NCBI RefSeq assembly: GCF_009818105.1
Contig: NZ_CP046564.1
Location: forward strand, 3,782,001-3,846,000
From: Bacillus sp. N1-1
GTDB lineage: Bacteria > Bacillota > Bacilli > Bacillales > Guptibacillaceae
Reading direction: 5' to 3'
DNA length: 64,000 nucleotides
Below are positions 15,937 to 23,949 of this stretch, piece by piece. A program made the position numbers and the translations under genes. Numbering within the stretch: position 1 is the stretch's first letter; each line of letters begins with the position of its first letter. Below the pieces are notes generated by a model. That model ran no database searches. It was not told where the DNA came from and saw only the letters and a list, made by a program, of their open reading frames with translations.

Positions 15937-16659
15937 CTATCGCTTCAATTCAATATTGTAATGGTACTGATCACTTCGATATTTCGTTTTTGTATACTCG
16001 ATTGGATGGTCATTCAATCCATAGCTGAGACGCGTCATTTCAAGTAGCGCTTCACCCGGCCGAATCGCCAATGAATCTGCTTCGTCAATCGTGGCGTTAA
16101 TCGCGGCAATTCGCTCTTTTGCTTTGTTTAAATAAACCTGATAGTTTTCTAGAATTTCATAGTATTTCGCTTCATTTAAATCATGCTGCATAAGTATCTT
16201 TCCAATCATCTCTGACCAGCACGTTCGTTCAAGGGCAACAGGCGTCTCATCTGCAAACCGTATGCGTTCAACGAGAAGAATCGGCGCTCCTTCAGCCACT
16301 TGAAGCATTTCACTCTCATGAAAAAGGTTATCCTTAAATTCAGCTCGTATCAGTTTGGACGAAGGAACCTGCCCTTTTTCCATTACTTCTTCCGCAAAAC
16401 CTTTTAACTGCCCAAGGTTACCAACCAATTGATGTGGCTTTACGATCGTGCCATGGCCCTGTTTCTTTTCAAGCAAACCATTTTGAACGAGAATCGCAAT
16501 TGCCTGCCGAATCGTCGTCCGGCTAACACCAAATTCCTTGATGAGCGCTTGCTCTGTTGGAATGATCGTATTTGGTTTCCAGGTTCCACCTTGAATGCGA
16601 TCGATCAGAACATCTTTTATTTGAAGATAAAGCGCCTCTCCGTTCTGATTAATCGACAT
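15937..16659 (-). CDS. GntR-family regulator, HutC/UTRA type
   Basis: A 240-residue transcription factor. Residues ~8-75 form the winged helix (YLQIKDVLIDRI, PTEQALIKEFGVSRTTIRQA, KKQGHGTIV). The C-terminal ~160 residues are a UTRA ligand-binding domain (ILLVERIRFADETPVALERT, then GLNDHPIEYTKTKYRSDQYHY). Such proteins bind a sugar or sugar phosphate and release an operator near the promoter. It overlaps the kinase gene by 11 bases and is embedded in the sulfoquinovose operon, so it is the likely pathway-specific repressor, with the palindrome at 23815-23830 as candidate site. The start at 16659 is used instead of one 16 codons upstream because AAAGGA lies nine bases before it. Confidence 0.9.
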   Translation of the reverse strand: MSINQNGEALYLQIKDVLIDRIQGGTWKPNTIIPTEQALIKEFGVSRTTIRQAIAILVQNGLLEKKQGHGTIVKPHQLVGNLGQLKGFAEEVMEKGQVPSSKLIRAEFKDNLFHESEMLQVAEGAPILLVERIRFADETPVALERTCWSEMIGKILMQHDLNEAKYYEILENYQVYLNKAKERIAAINATIDEADSLAIRPGEALLEMTRLSYGLNDHPIEYTKTKYRSDQYHYNIELKR

Positions 16660-17812
16660 ACATTTCAGTCCTTTGTAATGGCGGTGGGTACGACCTAATG
16701 TCTTCACCGATGAGCGGTTTTAGCCATTCATAATACGCTTTCCGATCTTCAATGAACACCTCAGGCATCACCCGTTCTCCAGCAGCCACCACTTTTCGAA
16801 GTTCAATTGGAGTCATCCTTACTGAATAGCGATGGTGAGCACTTCGTTGGATGGAGACCATCACATTTGAAAGCCCTTCACGAATCCATTCGCCTCCAAC
16901 GCTCCCCACACGATAAGCTTCTTCTCGATCAACATCCGAAACGACTTCAGAAAAACTTCGCTGATTCATGCCTAAAAGTTCAGCTCTTGTCATGACGTTT
17001 AACTCACTTTTTAAAAAGCCGGCTACCTCATTTGAAATCCCGCCAAGGACTGTTCTGCCAGCGACATTTCCTCTCGCTACCTGACCCGTCTTTCCAAAAC
17101 AAACACCTTCACTCACAACGACCGTGGCATAGCCAAACCGATTTAATGCGGTGTTAACATTTTCAAGAAGTAATTCTGCTTGAATTGGCCGCTCTGGAAT
17201 GCCGATAAAATGCGGCCCTTCTTCTTCATACTCCTGAAGAAGACCAGATGCGGCGGCCAGCCATCCTGCATTTCTTCCCATTGTCTCAAGTACACGGACC
17301 TTTTCAAAATTCTGCATGGAAGCGAGGTCGCGGCTCATATCTCGCGTCGCCTGAGCAACATATCGTGCGGAGCTTCCAAAACCAGGGGCATGGTCTGTTC
17401 CACCAAGGTCATTATCCACCGTTTTCGGAAGGCCAAGAACTTGAAGAGAAATGTTTTGCCTTCTCGCTTCCGCTTCTATTTTCGCCAGCGCCTCCATCGT
17501 GCCGTTCCCGCCGATAAAAACAAGTACATCAACTCCCTGCGCCTTTAGCAGTCGCAAACCTTTTTCAATATGCTCATCTTTCAGTGGAAACCGCCCTGAT
17601 CCAAGGCACGCACCAGGTATGTCTTGATGAAGATGAATGCGACGTAGCATCTCATCATCACCGTCTAAATACATGCCATGCGCTAATCCTTCATAACCAT
17701 TTTGTATAAAAAGCAGAGAATGATCGCGTTCGATCTCTTTCACAAACCCTGCGAGGGTAGCATTTATTACGGCCGTAGGTCCCCCGGCCTGACCAATGGC
17801 GACCTTTTTCAT
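16649..17812 (-). CDS. Phosphofructokinase-like kinase, probable sulfofructose kinase
   Basis: A 387-residue PfkA-superfamily enzyme. The phosphoryl-donor region reads IGGNGTMEA where ATP-dependent PFKs have GGDGS and PPi-dependent ones GGDD. The next key segment is LPKTVDNDL, with Lys as in PPi-type enzymes and with the catalytic TVDND Asp. TDHAPGFGSSARYVA and MGRNAGWLAAASG are also typical. Donor choice (ATP or PPi) cannot be settled from this unusual combination. In context it should phosphorylate C1 of 6-deoxy-6-sulfofructose to make the aldolase substrate, as SqiK does in sulfo-EMP2 pathways. It follows the isomerase gene by 14 bases and overlaps the regulator gene. A housekeeping PfkA would be ~320 residues and sit beside accD/pyk. 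Confidence 0.85.
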   Translation of the reverse strand: MKKVAIGQAGGPTAVINATLAGFVKEIERDHSLLFIQNGYEGLAHGMYLDGDDEMLRRIHLHQDIPGACLGSGRFPLKDEHIEKGLRLLKAQGVDVLVFIGGNGTMEALAKIEAEARRQNISLQVLGLPKTVDNDLGGTDHAPGFGSSARYVAQATRDMSRDLASMQNFEKVRVLETMGRNAGWLAAASGLLQEYEEEGPHFIGIPERPIQAELLLENVNTALNRFGYATVVVSEGVCFGKTGQVARGNVAGRTVLGGISNEVAGFLKSELNVMTRAELLGMNQRSFSEVVSDVDREEAYRVGSVGGEWIREGLSNVMVSIQRSAHHRYSVRMTPIELRKVVAAGERVMPEVFIEDRKAYYEWLKPLIGEDIRSYPPPLQRTEMYVD

Positions 17813-17826
17813 GCAACTGTCTCCCT

Positions 17827-19182
17827 TCAGTTCTTCGTATAGATCGTCGTCTTCAGACCAAGCTGCTTTCCAAGTTCAACGAGCTCATCGGCTACATCAT
17901 CATAAACAATGGCATAGTGTGGTTCGAATCCTTCTTCCATTAACCCATATAACGTGTCATTGATTTCGGTTTCTAGTTCCACTTCAACAGAAGTTCCATT
18001 GAAGCGCTGAGGCGTATCGAGTGCGTTTCCTCGCATCACAAGCAAGCGATATCCTTCTGGTGTATAGCCAACGCGGAACATCGTCACGCGACCTGGTTTT
18101 AACCCAAATTCCATCGTAAAGCCGAGCTTTCGGTTTGGATGAACGCCTGGACGTGCGCCTTGATCAGGATGGGCCAGCGAATATGCACCAGCTCCGCAAT
18201 GCCAGAACACAACCGAATTACTTGCTTCATTCACATGAACCATATCTCCAAGATAAGGTGCACTTCCTGTTAGCTGTTGCAGAATAAACATTGATACCGA
18301 ACCGTGAATATCTGATTCACATGATGACACAACGCCATCTTCTGTAAATTGAGAAAGAGTTGAGCATGCCGCAGCGCCAAGCTCATTGAAAAAGTCCGGC
18401 CAGCAGCGAATCGCAAGCGCTGATACGTCTTCTGCATCAATTTGTTCCTGTACATACGTTGTGAACTGAGCAAATCGCTGTACCGTTTCTTCATTCCGAT
18501 TCAGCCCAATCACCTGTTGCTCCGCACGTTCAATCGCGCCTTCCCATTTTTCACGTGGTAGCTTGACGCATTCCTCAAACGCTTTGTTTAAATCAAAGTT
18601 TTTCACCGTCACGCCAAGCTGTTTTTGAAGCTCTTCTTCATCCGTTCCCGAGAAGAAAAAGCCTGGTGGGTGTTCCCCAATCACACCTATCGTAAGACCT
18701 TTCAGATCTTCAATCACCTTTTGCACTTTAAGTTGAACTTTAATTCTCTTTTGTACCTGCGCCTCATCCCCATTTCCAAATACAAAGCTAAATGGGTGGT
18801 TCGCACACCGTAGCACATGACTTGTGCTGTTTCCGCCTGTTAAGGAATTTAAGCGAAGTCTTCCTCCAACACTTGGCTCACGTACTGACCAAACGATCAC
18901 TGGCGCTTCCACTTTTTTAATTAACGCTTCAATAAATTCCCCATCCGCAAACGTAACGCTCTGATAGATGCTTGCAATGATATCTTCGCTGTTAACGTTT
19001 TCAAGAAAAGCCTCAAGATCTCCAGGAGACGTAATGATCTCCTCTGGTTCAATAACGTTCTCGGTCACGCTATGCAGAAACTCTGAACTTTTCTTTCGCT
19101 GTAGCTCTCCTGCTTCTAGATCAAACGTTTTTCTCCCAATTGGTACGTATAGAATGCTCGTTTTCGGCACGATTGGCCACAA
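17827..19182 (-). CDS. L-fucose/L-arabinose isomerase-like protein, probable sulfoquinovose isomerase
   Basis: About 451 residues with the overall character of L-fucose/L-arabinose isomerases: an N-terminal VPIGRKTFDLEA stretch, a middle domain with ALAIRCWPDFFNELGAAACS, and a C-terminal region with VVFWHCGAGAYSLAH, which probably helps form the metal-dependent active site. In sulfoquinovose pathways of Firmicutes and Actinobacteria (SqvD/SftI type) a member of this family converts sulfoquinovose to 6-deoxy-6-sulfofructose; the surrounding genes support that role. The ATG at 19221 has no ribosome binding site. A TTG at 19182 is preceded by AGAGGAGAAAGG at good spacing, so I place the start there. 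It lies between GH31 and the kinase. Confidence 0.82.
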   Translation of the reverse strand: MWPIVPKTSILYVPIGRKTFDLEAGELQRKKSSEFLHSVTENVIEPEEIITSPGDLEAFLENVNSEDIIASIYQSVTFADGEFIEALIKKVEAPVIVWSVREPSVGGRLRLNSLTGGNSTSHVLRCANHPFSFVFGNGDEAQVQKRIKVQLKVQKVIEDLKGLTIGVIGEHPPGFFFSGTDEEELQKQLGVTVKNFDLNKAFEECVKLPREKWEGAIERAEQQVIGLNRNEETVQRFAQFTTYVQEQIDAEDVSALAIRCWPDFFNELGAAACSTLSQFTEDGVVSSCESDIHGSVSMFILQQLTGSAPYLGDMVHVNEASNSVVFWHCGAGAYSLAHPDQGARPGVHPNRKLGFTMEFGLKPGRVTMFRVGYTPEGYRLLVMRGNALDTPQRFNGTSVEVELETEINDTLYGLMEEGFEPHYAIVYDDVADELVELGKQLGLKTTIYTKN

Positions 19183-19263
19183 CCTTTCTCCTCTGTTTGT
19201 TACAAACACTATATCATACATTATTATGTTTTAAAATAGGTAGTAACCTTTAAATTCACTTTC

Positions 19264-21303
19264 TTATTTTAGCGCTGCTTTTTGGAAAATATGTGCGTAA
19301 GTCGAACGCTTGCGATAGAAAACTGGCGTTTCACCAATTGGCGCGTTCACTTCGATCTGGCCACCGCGCGTTTCCTGACCACTCCATAAATGAACCCACT
19401 CATCTTCAGGCAAGTAAACCGACCACGCTTCTTTTCCTTCTTCATAAACCGGTGCGACAACCAAATCTGACCCAAGCATATATTGATATTGAATATTATA
19501 AGAGGTTAGATCATGCTCATATTCCATAAACATAGGACGCTGAATTGGAATCCCTTTTTCAGCATTCTCTTTGCTTAACGCTTTTAGGTAAGGCTTCAGT
19601 GCTGTATACACATTCGTCATTTTCACAAAATGCTCGAGCGTCTCTTCGTCTTGATCAAACTGGAAGCAATCATCAGGTCGGTTGCCTTCGTGCGTTCGCA
19701 TGACGGGTGTGAATGCCGCCATATCAACCCAGCGAAGCAACAATTCCTTGTTCCGCTTGTTTCCATGAAGACTTGTATATCCCCCGATATCACTATGATG
19801 AACGCCATTCCCACTCATTCCAGCAGATAGCGCGGCTGGAATAACAGATGCAAGGCCATCGTCAAGACTCCAATCGACACTTTGATCACCAGCCCATAAT
19901 AGCGGGCAGTAGCCTTGACTACCTGAGTACCCCGCACGCATAAAGTAAACAATGTCGCCCCAGCGTCCTGCTTTTTGAACCGCGTTATGATTTACCTTCG
20001 CCCACATCACTGGCCATGCATTGTGCATTTTGGTTGCTGGTTCTCCACTATGAAGCTTTAAGTCAGTTGGCAAGTATTCACCAAAATCAGCCATCCAACC
20101 GTCCATTCCAAAATCAATCATGTTCTTTAGGATAACGTCTTCATACCATTCACAAGCTGCTTCGTTTGTGAAATCAACAACGCCACAATTAAACTCACCA
20201 AAGTCCACAACATAATCACTGCCATCTACCGCTGTAGCAAGATACCCTTTTTCATAAGCTTCGCGGTACAGATCTCCTTCGACGGCGACATAAGGGTTGA
20301 TGTAACCCATGAAACGAATGCCCTTTTCCTTCCATTCTTTCACTTTTTGATCAAGTTCAGGATACTCCTCCGGATTCCATTTCCAGTTCCACATCAATCG
20401 TTTACCAAATGACGTCACTCGCTTACCTTGCCAGTCCTGACACCAAACGGCACCGATTTTCATTCCTTTTTCAAGAGCACGATCAATCTTATTTTGTACA
20501 CGTTCCGTTCCGCCCTGCATCCCGAGCCAGATCCCATCAAACGTCCAGTCTGGAAGTTCTGGTTGCCTACCGAGGCGTTCCGTTAGTTTTTCAACGAGAT
20601 CTTTATACGTTTGCCCCGTTTCAAATAAAAGGGAGGCCGGTGCTTCCCAAATGTGAAGCTCATGAAAATCGTCTCGTTGAAAGTCAAAGTCAGCGAAAGC
20701 CGTTGTCTCCACATGACAATAGTATTTATTCGTAGATACATAGGTTGGCTGCGGATAATTCGTATTGTAATAGTCGCCACCAGCCTGATCTTTCACATCG
20801 GCTTGCCAGGTGGTATACGTTGATTTATTTCGACCAACTCCTGGTTCAGACGTCCAAAGTGGGAAGTTCTTCCCTCTTAAATTAAAATAGGAAAGCTGTT
20901 CTCCACAGCCGTAAATTTTCTCATCGGCATCAGCGGCAACGCGTAACCAGAAACGATTAAAAAGAGGATCGACTAGTTCGAAGGAAACGCGAAGCCCTTC
21001 TTTGTCTTGCGTTAATACCATTGTTAACAGCTCATGATCGTGAGAAAAGTGGCGAAATCCGATGCGACACGTCTCTCCTTCGTACCGTACCGTTGCATAG
21101 CGAAGAGCTACCCGTTCTACAACGTAATCTTTTATTTTGAAATTTCCTCTGTACATATCAATCGTTTCTTCACCACTACCAACGAAAATAAACGGGTGGG
21201 CTGGTGAATGACGAAACAGTAAGCGACCGTCAAGATGAACGTCAAATTCTTCTCCATTTTGCTTCACTTCAAAACTCGGTTTGATCGATTTTGTATGCAA
21301 CAT
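19264..21303 (-). CDS. Sulfoquinovosidase, GH31 (YihQ type)
   Basis: A 679-residue GH31 retaining alpha-glycosidase that should release sulfoquinovose from sulfoquinovosyl glycerol. Family catalytic residues are present: nucleophile Asp406 in WMADFGEYLPTD and acid/base Asp473 in WAGDQSVDWS. The residues that bind the sulfonate in Escherichia coli YihQ (Gln288, Arg301, Trp304) have exact counterparts at Gln289 (QDWQGKR), Arg302 and Trp305 (FGKRLMWNWKWN). Ordinary alpha-glucosidases lack this set, so the substrate call is strong. There is no signal peptide, so it acts in the cytoplasm on imported sulfoquinovosyl glycerol. GGGGGAAATC precedes the ATG. It follows the symporter gene by 24 bases. 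Confidence 0.93.
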   Translation of the reverse strand: MLHTKSIKPSFEVKQNGEEFDVHLDGRLLFRHSPAHPFIFVGSGEETIDMYRGNFKIKDYVVERVALRYATVRYEGETCRIGFRHFSHDHELLTMVLTQDKEGLRVSFELVDPLFNRFWLRVAADADEKIYGCGEQLSYFNLRGKNFPLWTSEPGVGRNKSTYTTWQADVKDQAGGDYYNTNYPQPTYVSTNKYYCHVETTAFADFDFQRDDFHELHIWEAPASLLFETGQTYKDLVEKLTERLGRQPELPDWTFDGIWLGMQGGTERVQNKIDRALEKGMKIGAVWCQDWQGKRVTSFGKRLMWNWKWNPEEYPELDQKVKEWKEKGIRFMGYINPYVAVEGDLYREAYEKGYLATAVDGSDYVVDFGEFNCGVVDFTNEAACEWYEDVILKNMIDFGMDGWMADFGEYLPTDLKLHSGEPATKMHNAWPVMWAKVNHNAVQKAGRWGDIVYFMRAGYSGSQGYCPLLWAGDQSVDWSLDDGLASVIPAALSAGMSGNGVHHSDIGGYTSLHGNKRNKELLLRWVDMAAFTPVMRTHEGNRPDDCFQFDQDEETLEHFVKMTNVYTALKPYLKALSKENAEKGIPIQRPMFMEYEHDLTSYNIQYQYMLGSDLVVAPVYEEGKEAWSVYLPEDEWVHLWSGQETRGGQIEVNAPIGETPVFYRKRSTYAHIFQKAALK

Positions 21304-21327
21304 GATTTCCCCCTACATTCTTATCGT

Positions 21328-23109
21328 TTATGCGCTTCTAAACTTCTTTTCAGCGTTAACCGCTTCTTCGTGTTTCTTAGTAACAAAGCCTGAATATTTT
21401 TTATTCCAGTATTTTAGTGCGAGCAGGTAACAAACCCCTCCAGCAATTGCTGTTGCTAGTATCGATGGCCAGAACCATCCGGACACCATTCCACCTTCGA
21501 AGGCAAATCCAATTGGGGAGAAGAGAATGTAGACCATCACAACAAGACTGATTAGCACAACTGAAACCGGAATCGTAAACTTCCATGGCACCATATCCAC
21601 TTTTGGGTTCGCTCGGAATTCATACGCTTCAGGAAGCGGACGAATGCGGCCAACAACCATCATGATGGCAACTTCAATTAGGAAAAGAATCGCTGAGATG
21701 TGAATAAAGTTCATCGTAATTTCAATGTTAAACAGCTGGTTTAATCCCCACACAAGCATGTAATACGTAATCACGTGGAAGATAATTGCGATTTTCGCTC
21801 CAAGTGCAGGGATGCGTTTTGAAACAATCCCAACAAGAACAATGGCAATAATCGGTATGTTAAAGAATCCTGTAAAGCGGCGAATCAAATCCCATAATCC
21901 ATCTGGGGCGTTCATAAGCATTGGCGCAATAAAGAAAGAGACAAGCGCGAGAACGCTTCCAAAATATTTACTAACATTGATCAGCTGACGATCTGTTGCG
22001 TTTTTGTTAATACCAGCTTTGTAAACATCAAGCGCAAACATCGTTGCCGCACTGTTTAATAGTGAGTTGAAGCTTGAGAACACGGCACCGAGAAGCACAG
22101 CTAGAAAGAGTCCAGACATAAACGTCGGTAGCAGATTCGACACAACCGTTGGATAAGCGAGATCCACTGGATCCATTGAGCTTCCATAGAGATGGAAAGC
22201 AATAACCCCTGGAATCATCATCATAAATGGAACCGTTAATTTATAGAATCCAGAGAGCAGAACCCCTTTTTGACCTTCTGCAAGGTTCTTCGCTCCAAGC
22301 GTTCGCTGAATCACGTACTGATTCGTTCCCCAGTAGAACATGTTCATAAAAATCATTCCCGTAAAAATGGTTGAAAACGGTACAGAATCTGTACTGGATC
22401 CTATCGCATTTAACTTCTCAGGATTTTCCGTCGTAATCGTTTTGATTCCTTCTAACATGTCCCCGTTTCCAAGGGCAAAAAAGCCGAGGATGGGAACAAT
22501 TAAGCCAATAAAGAGAAGCCCTATTCCGTTCAACGTATCGGATACCGCTACTGCTTTTAACCCACCAAAGATGGCATAGATAGCGCCGATAATCCCAATA
22601 ACCCAAATGACGAGCCAGACAGACGATTCAAATGAAATTCCGAGTAGCTCTGGTACATCAAAAAGACGAAGAATGGCAAGTGCTCCAGAGTAAAGGACTG
22701 ATGGAATCGTCACAAACATATACCCAAGCATGAACAGAATAACGGTATATCTGCGAACGCTTTCATCATACCGTTTACTTAAAAACTCAGGTAAGGTTGA
22801 AAAGGCACCGCCGAGATAGCGAGGTAGCAAGATAAGAGCCATAATGACGATCGCAAATGCTGCTGTAACTTCCCAGGCCATGTTGGAAAGGTTCGTTCGA
22901 TAGGCTTGTCCATTCAAACCGATTAACTGTTCGGCAGATAAGTTTGTAAGTAAAAGAGAACCTGCAATAAATCCACCCGTTAACCCTCGACCTGCAAGAA
23001 AGTAACCATCTGAGTCATTGACTGAATTTCTTGTTTTTAAGTATGAAACCCAGGCGACGAGCGCCATAAAGAAGACGCATGAAACTAATGTGAACGTGAT
23101 ACCCGACAT
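21328..23109 (-). CDS. Solute:sodium symporter (SSS), candidate sulfoquinovose importer
   Basis: A 593-residue SSS-family (SGLT-like) transporter with about 13-14 helices. Typical features are the early loop DGYFLAGRGLTGGFIAGSLL, NLSAEQLIGLNGQAY with the first sodium-site region, and a conserved GLKAVAVSDTLNGIGLL stretch. Members cotransport sugars, organic acids or amino acids with Na+ across the cytoplasmic membrane. AAAGGAGG lies nine bases before the ATG. The gene sits directly before the sulfoquinovosidase and after DUF4867, so import of sulfoquinovose or sulfoquinovosyl glycerol is the simplest role. Other sulfoquinovose clusters use MFS, ABC or other carriers, so the use of an SSS carrier here is of interest. 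Confidence 0.88.
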   Translation of the reverse strand: MSGITFTLVSCVFFMALVAWVSYLKTRNSVNDSDGYFLAGRGLTGGFIAGSLLLTNLSAEQLIGLNGQAYRTNLSNMAWEVTAAFAIVIMALILLPRYLGGAFSTLPEFLSKRYDESVRRYTVILFMLGYMFVTIPSVLYSGALAILRLFDVPELLGISFESSVWLVIWVIGIIGAIYAIFGGLKAVAVSDTLNGIGLLFIGLIVPILGFFALGNGDMLEGIKTITTENPEKLNAIGSSTDSVPFSTIFTGMIFMNMFYWGTNQYVIQRTLGAKNLAEGQKGVLLSGFYKLTVPFMMMIPGVIAFHLYGSSMDPVDLAYPTVVSNLLPTFMSGLFLAVLLGAVFSSFNSLLNSAATMFALDVYKAGINKNATDRQLINVSKYFGSVLALVSFFIAPMLMNAPDGLWDLIRRFTGFFNIPIIAIVLVGIVSKRIPALGAKIAIIFHVITYYMLVWGLNQLFNIEITMNFIHISAILFLIEVAIMMVVGRIRPLPEAYEFRANPKVDMVPWKFTIPVSVVLISLVVMVYILFSPIGFAFEGGMVSGWFWPSILATAIAGGVCYLLALKYWNKKYSGFVTKKHEEAVNAEKKFRSA

Positions 23110-23123
23110 AAGGTTGTCCTCCT

Positions 23124-23789
23124 TTATCCCTTGCTGTAAGCAACTGTTATATTTTCACCGACAATTCCGTTGTGAGCGCCAAGCGACATAAATCGTTCAT
23201 GCTCTGGATGAGCAAGTAGCCATTTATTTTTCATAAAAAGGAGCGGATCCTGTCCTTTTTGAGCATCTTCTAATGGGGTATTCGTTCCTTCTGGCAAAAT
23301 CACCGTACATTTAAATCCTTCATCGCTCACTTTACATGGAGCAAGGTGAAGCGTTGTTTGAAACATTTCAATCGCGGTACCCTCTGGAACATAAAACGCC
23401 TTAATATTCTTCACATCGTATGTATGATTTGTAATGTCATTGGTATGACCGAGAAGGAGCACAAAATCCGTTATAGCAACGTTAATTTCGCTTCCCTTAT
23501 GAAATTCAAGGCCACCTAACGCGGAATTTTTCCCGTTACAGTACCCAATCTGTACCGGCATCCCTCCATAGTAGCTGTTTTCAACGAACGCTTTAACCGA
23601 CTCCCCTTCAAGCTCTTCTTTTGAAGGAACATAGTGATTTCCCTGTTCAGGAATTTCCGTTTCCTTCATTAACTCCGCCATCTGCTCATATGGGAAATCT
23701 GAAAGAACCCTTCCAAACATTCGAAAAGCTTCAGAATCTACTGACTGCACTTTTAGATGTGGATTTACCTCGCGTAACACTTCAATCAT
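23124..23789 (-). CDS. DUF4867 family protein (SftX-like)
   Basis: A 221-residue soluble protein that starts MIEVLREVNPHL, with GGAGG before the ATG at 23789; an ATG 19 codons upstream has no such site. The middle part (GGMPVQIGYCNGKNSALGG and FHKGSEINVAITDFVLLLG) and a cupin-like C-terminal half (YVPEGTAIEMFQTTLHLAPC) match my memory of DUF4867, the family of SftX in the sulfofructose-transaldolase clusters of Firmicutes. The pattern FHKGSEIN plus TTLHLAP suggests a cupin fold that could act as a sugar mutarotase, isomerase or binding protein. Its biochemical role is unknown to me. It is the first gene of the operon, directly behind the promoter. Confidence 0.8.
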   Translation of the reverse strand: MIEVLREVNPHLKVQSVDSEAFRMFGRVLSDFPYEQMAELMKETEIPEQGNHYVPSKEELEGESVKAFVENSYYGGMPVQIGYCNGKNSALGGLEFHKGSEINVAITDFVLLLGHTNDITNHTYDVKNIKAFYVPEGTAIEMFQTTLHLAPCKVSDEGFKCTVILPEGTNTPLEDAQKGQDPLLFMKNKWLLAHPEHERFMSLGAHNGIVGENITVAYSKG

Positions 23790-23814
23790 ATCCGTACCTC
23801 CGATATAAGTAGTA

Positions 23815-23830
23815 ATGTTTAAATAAACAT
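23815..23830. promoter_or_regulatory. Candidate GntR operator in the sulfoquinovose operon leader
   Basis: A perfect inverted repeat, ATGTTTA-AA-TAAACAT, lies between the promoter -10 box and the ribosome binding site of the first gene. Size and symmetry suit a GntR/HutC dimer, and the operon encodes such a regulator. Confidence 0.55.
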
Positions 23831-23846
23831 CATAACCTTTTATCAC

Positions 23847-23876
23847 ATTATATTGTAAACGTATTCATAATTGCAA
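23847..23876 (-). promoter_or_regulatory. SigA-type promoter of the sulfoquinovose operon
   Basis: On the minus strand a -35 TTGCAA (23871-23876) and a consensus -10 TATAAT (23847-23852) are separated by 18 bases. The expected transcription start lies near 23840, about 50 bases before the DUF4867 start codon. Confidence 0.7.
23854..23867. promoter_or_regulatory. Candidate CcpA cre site inside the sulfoquinovose promoter
   Basis: TGTAAACGTATTCA matches the cre consensus TGWAANCGNTNWCA at all but one fixed position. It lies in the spacer between -35 and -10, where CcpA binding would block RNA polymerase. Confidence 0.6.
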
Positions 23877-23909
23877 TAGTTTTTTTGAAATTATCAGTAT
23901 TTTCATAAT

Positions 23910-23935
23910 GGGGGTCAGGTTCGAACCTGACCCCC
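23910..23935. repeat. Palindromic element, copy 3 (single hairpin)
   Basis: A perfect 26-base palindrome with GGGGGTCAGGT arms and centre TCGA. It lies 14 bases after the stop of the TcaA-like gene (minus strand). The GTCC/GGAC companion hairpin is not present here. Confidence 0.87.
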
Positions 23936-23949
23936 GCTACGCTACTACT

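Noticed and set aside
15031..17812. Housekeeping glycolytic PFK and FBP aldolase
   Set aside because: Both genes are embedded with an UTRA regulator among sulfoquinovose genes, the PFK motifs are atypical, and the surrounding order does not match the conserved pfkA or fbaA loci of Bacillus.
19264..21303. Ordinary alpha-glucosidase/alpha-xylosidase annotation for the GH31 gene
   Set aside because: The Gln289/Arg302/Trp305 set and the operon context fit a sulfoquinovosidase; common alpha-glucosidases lack that set.
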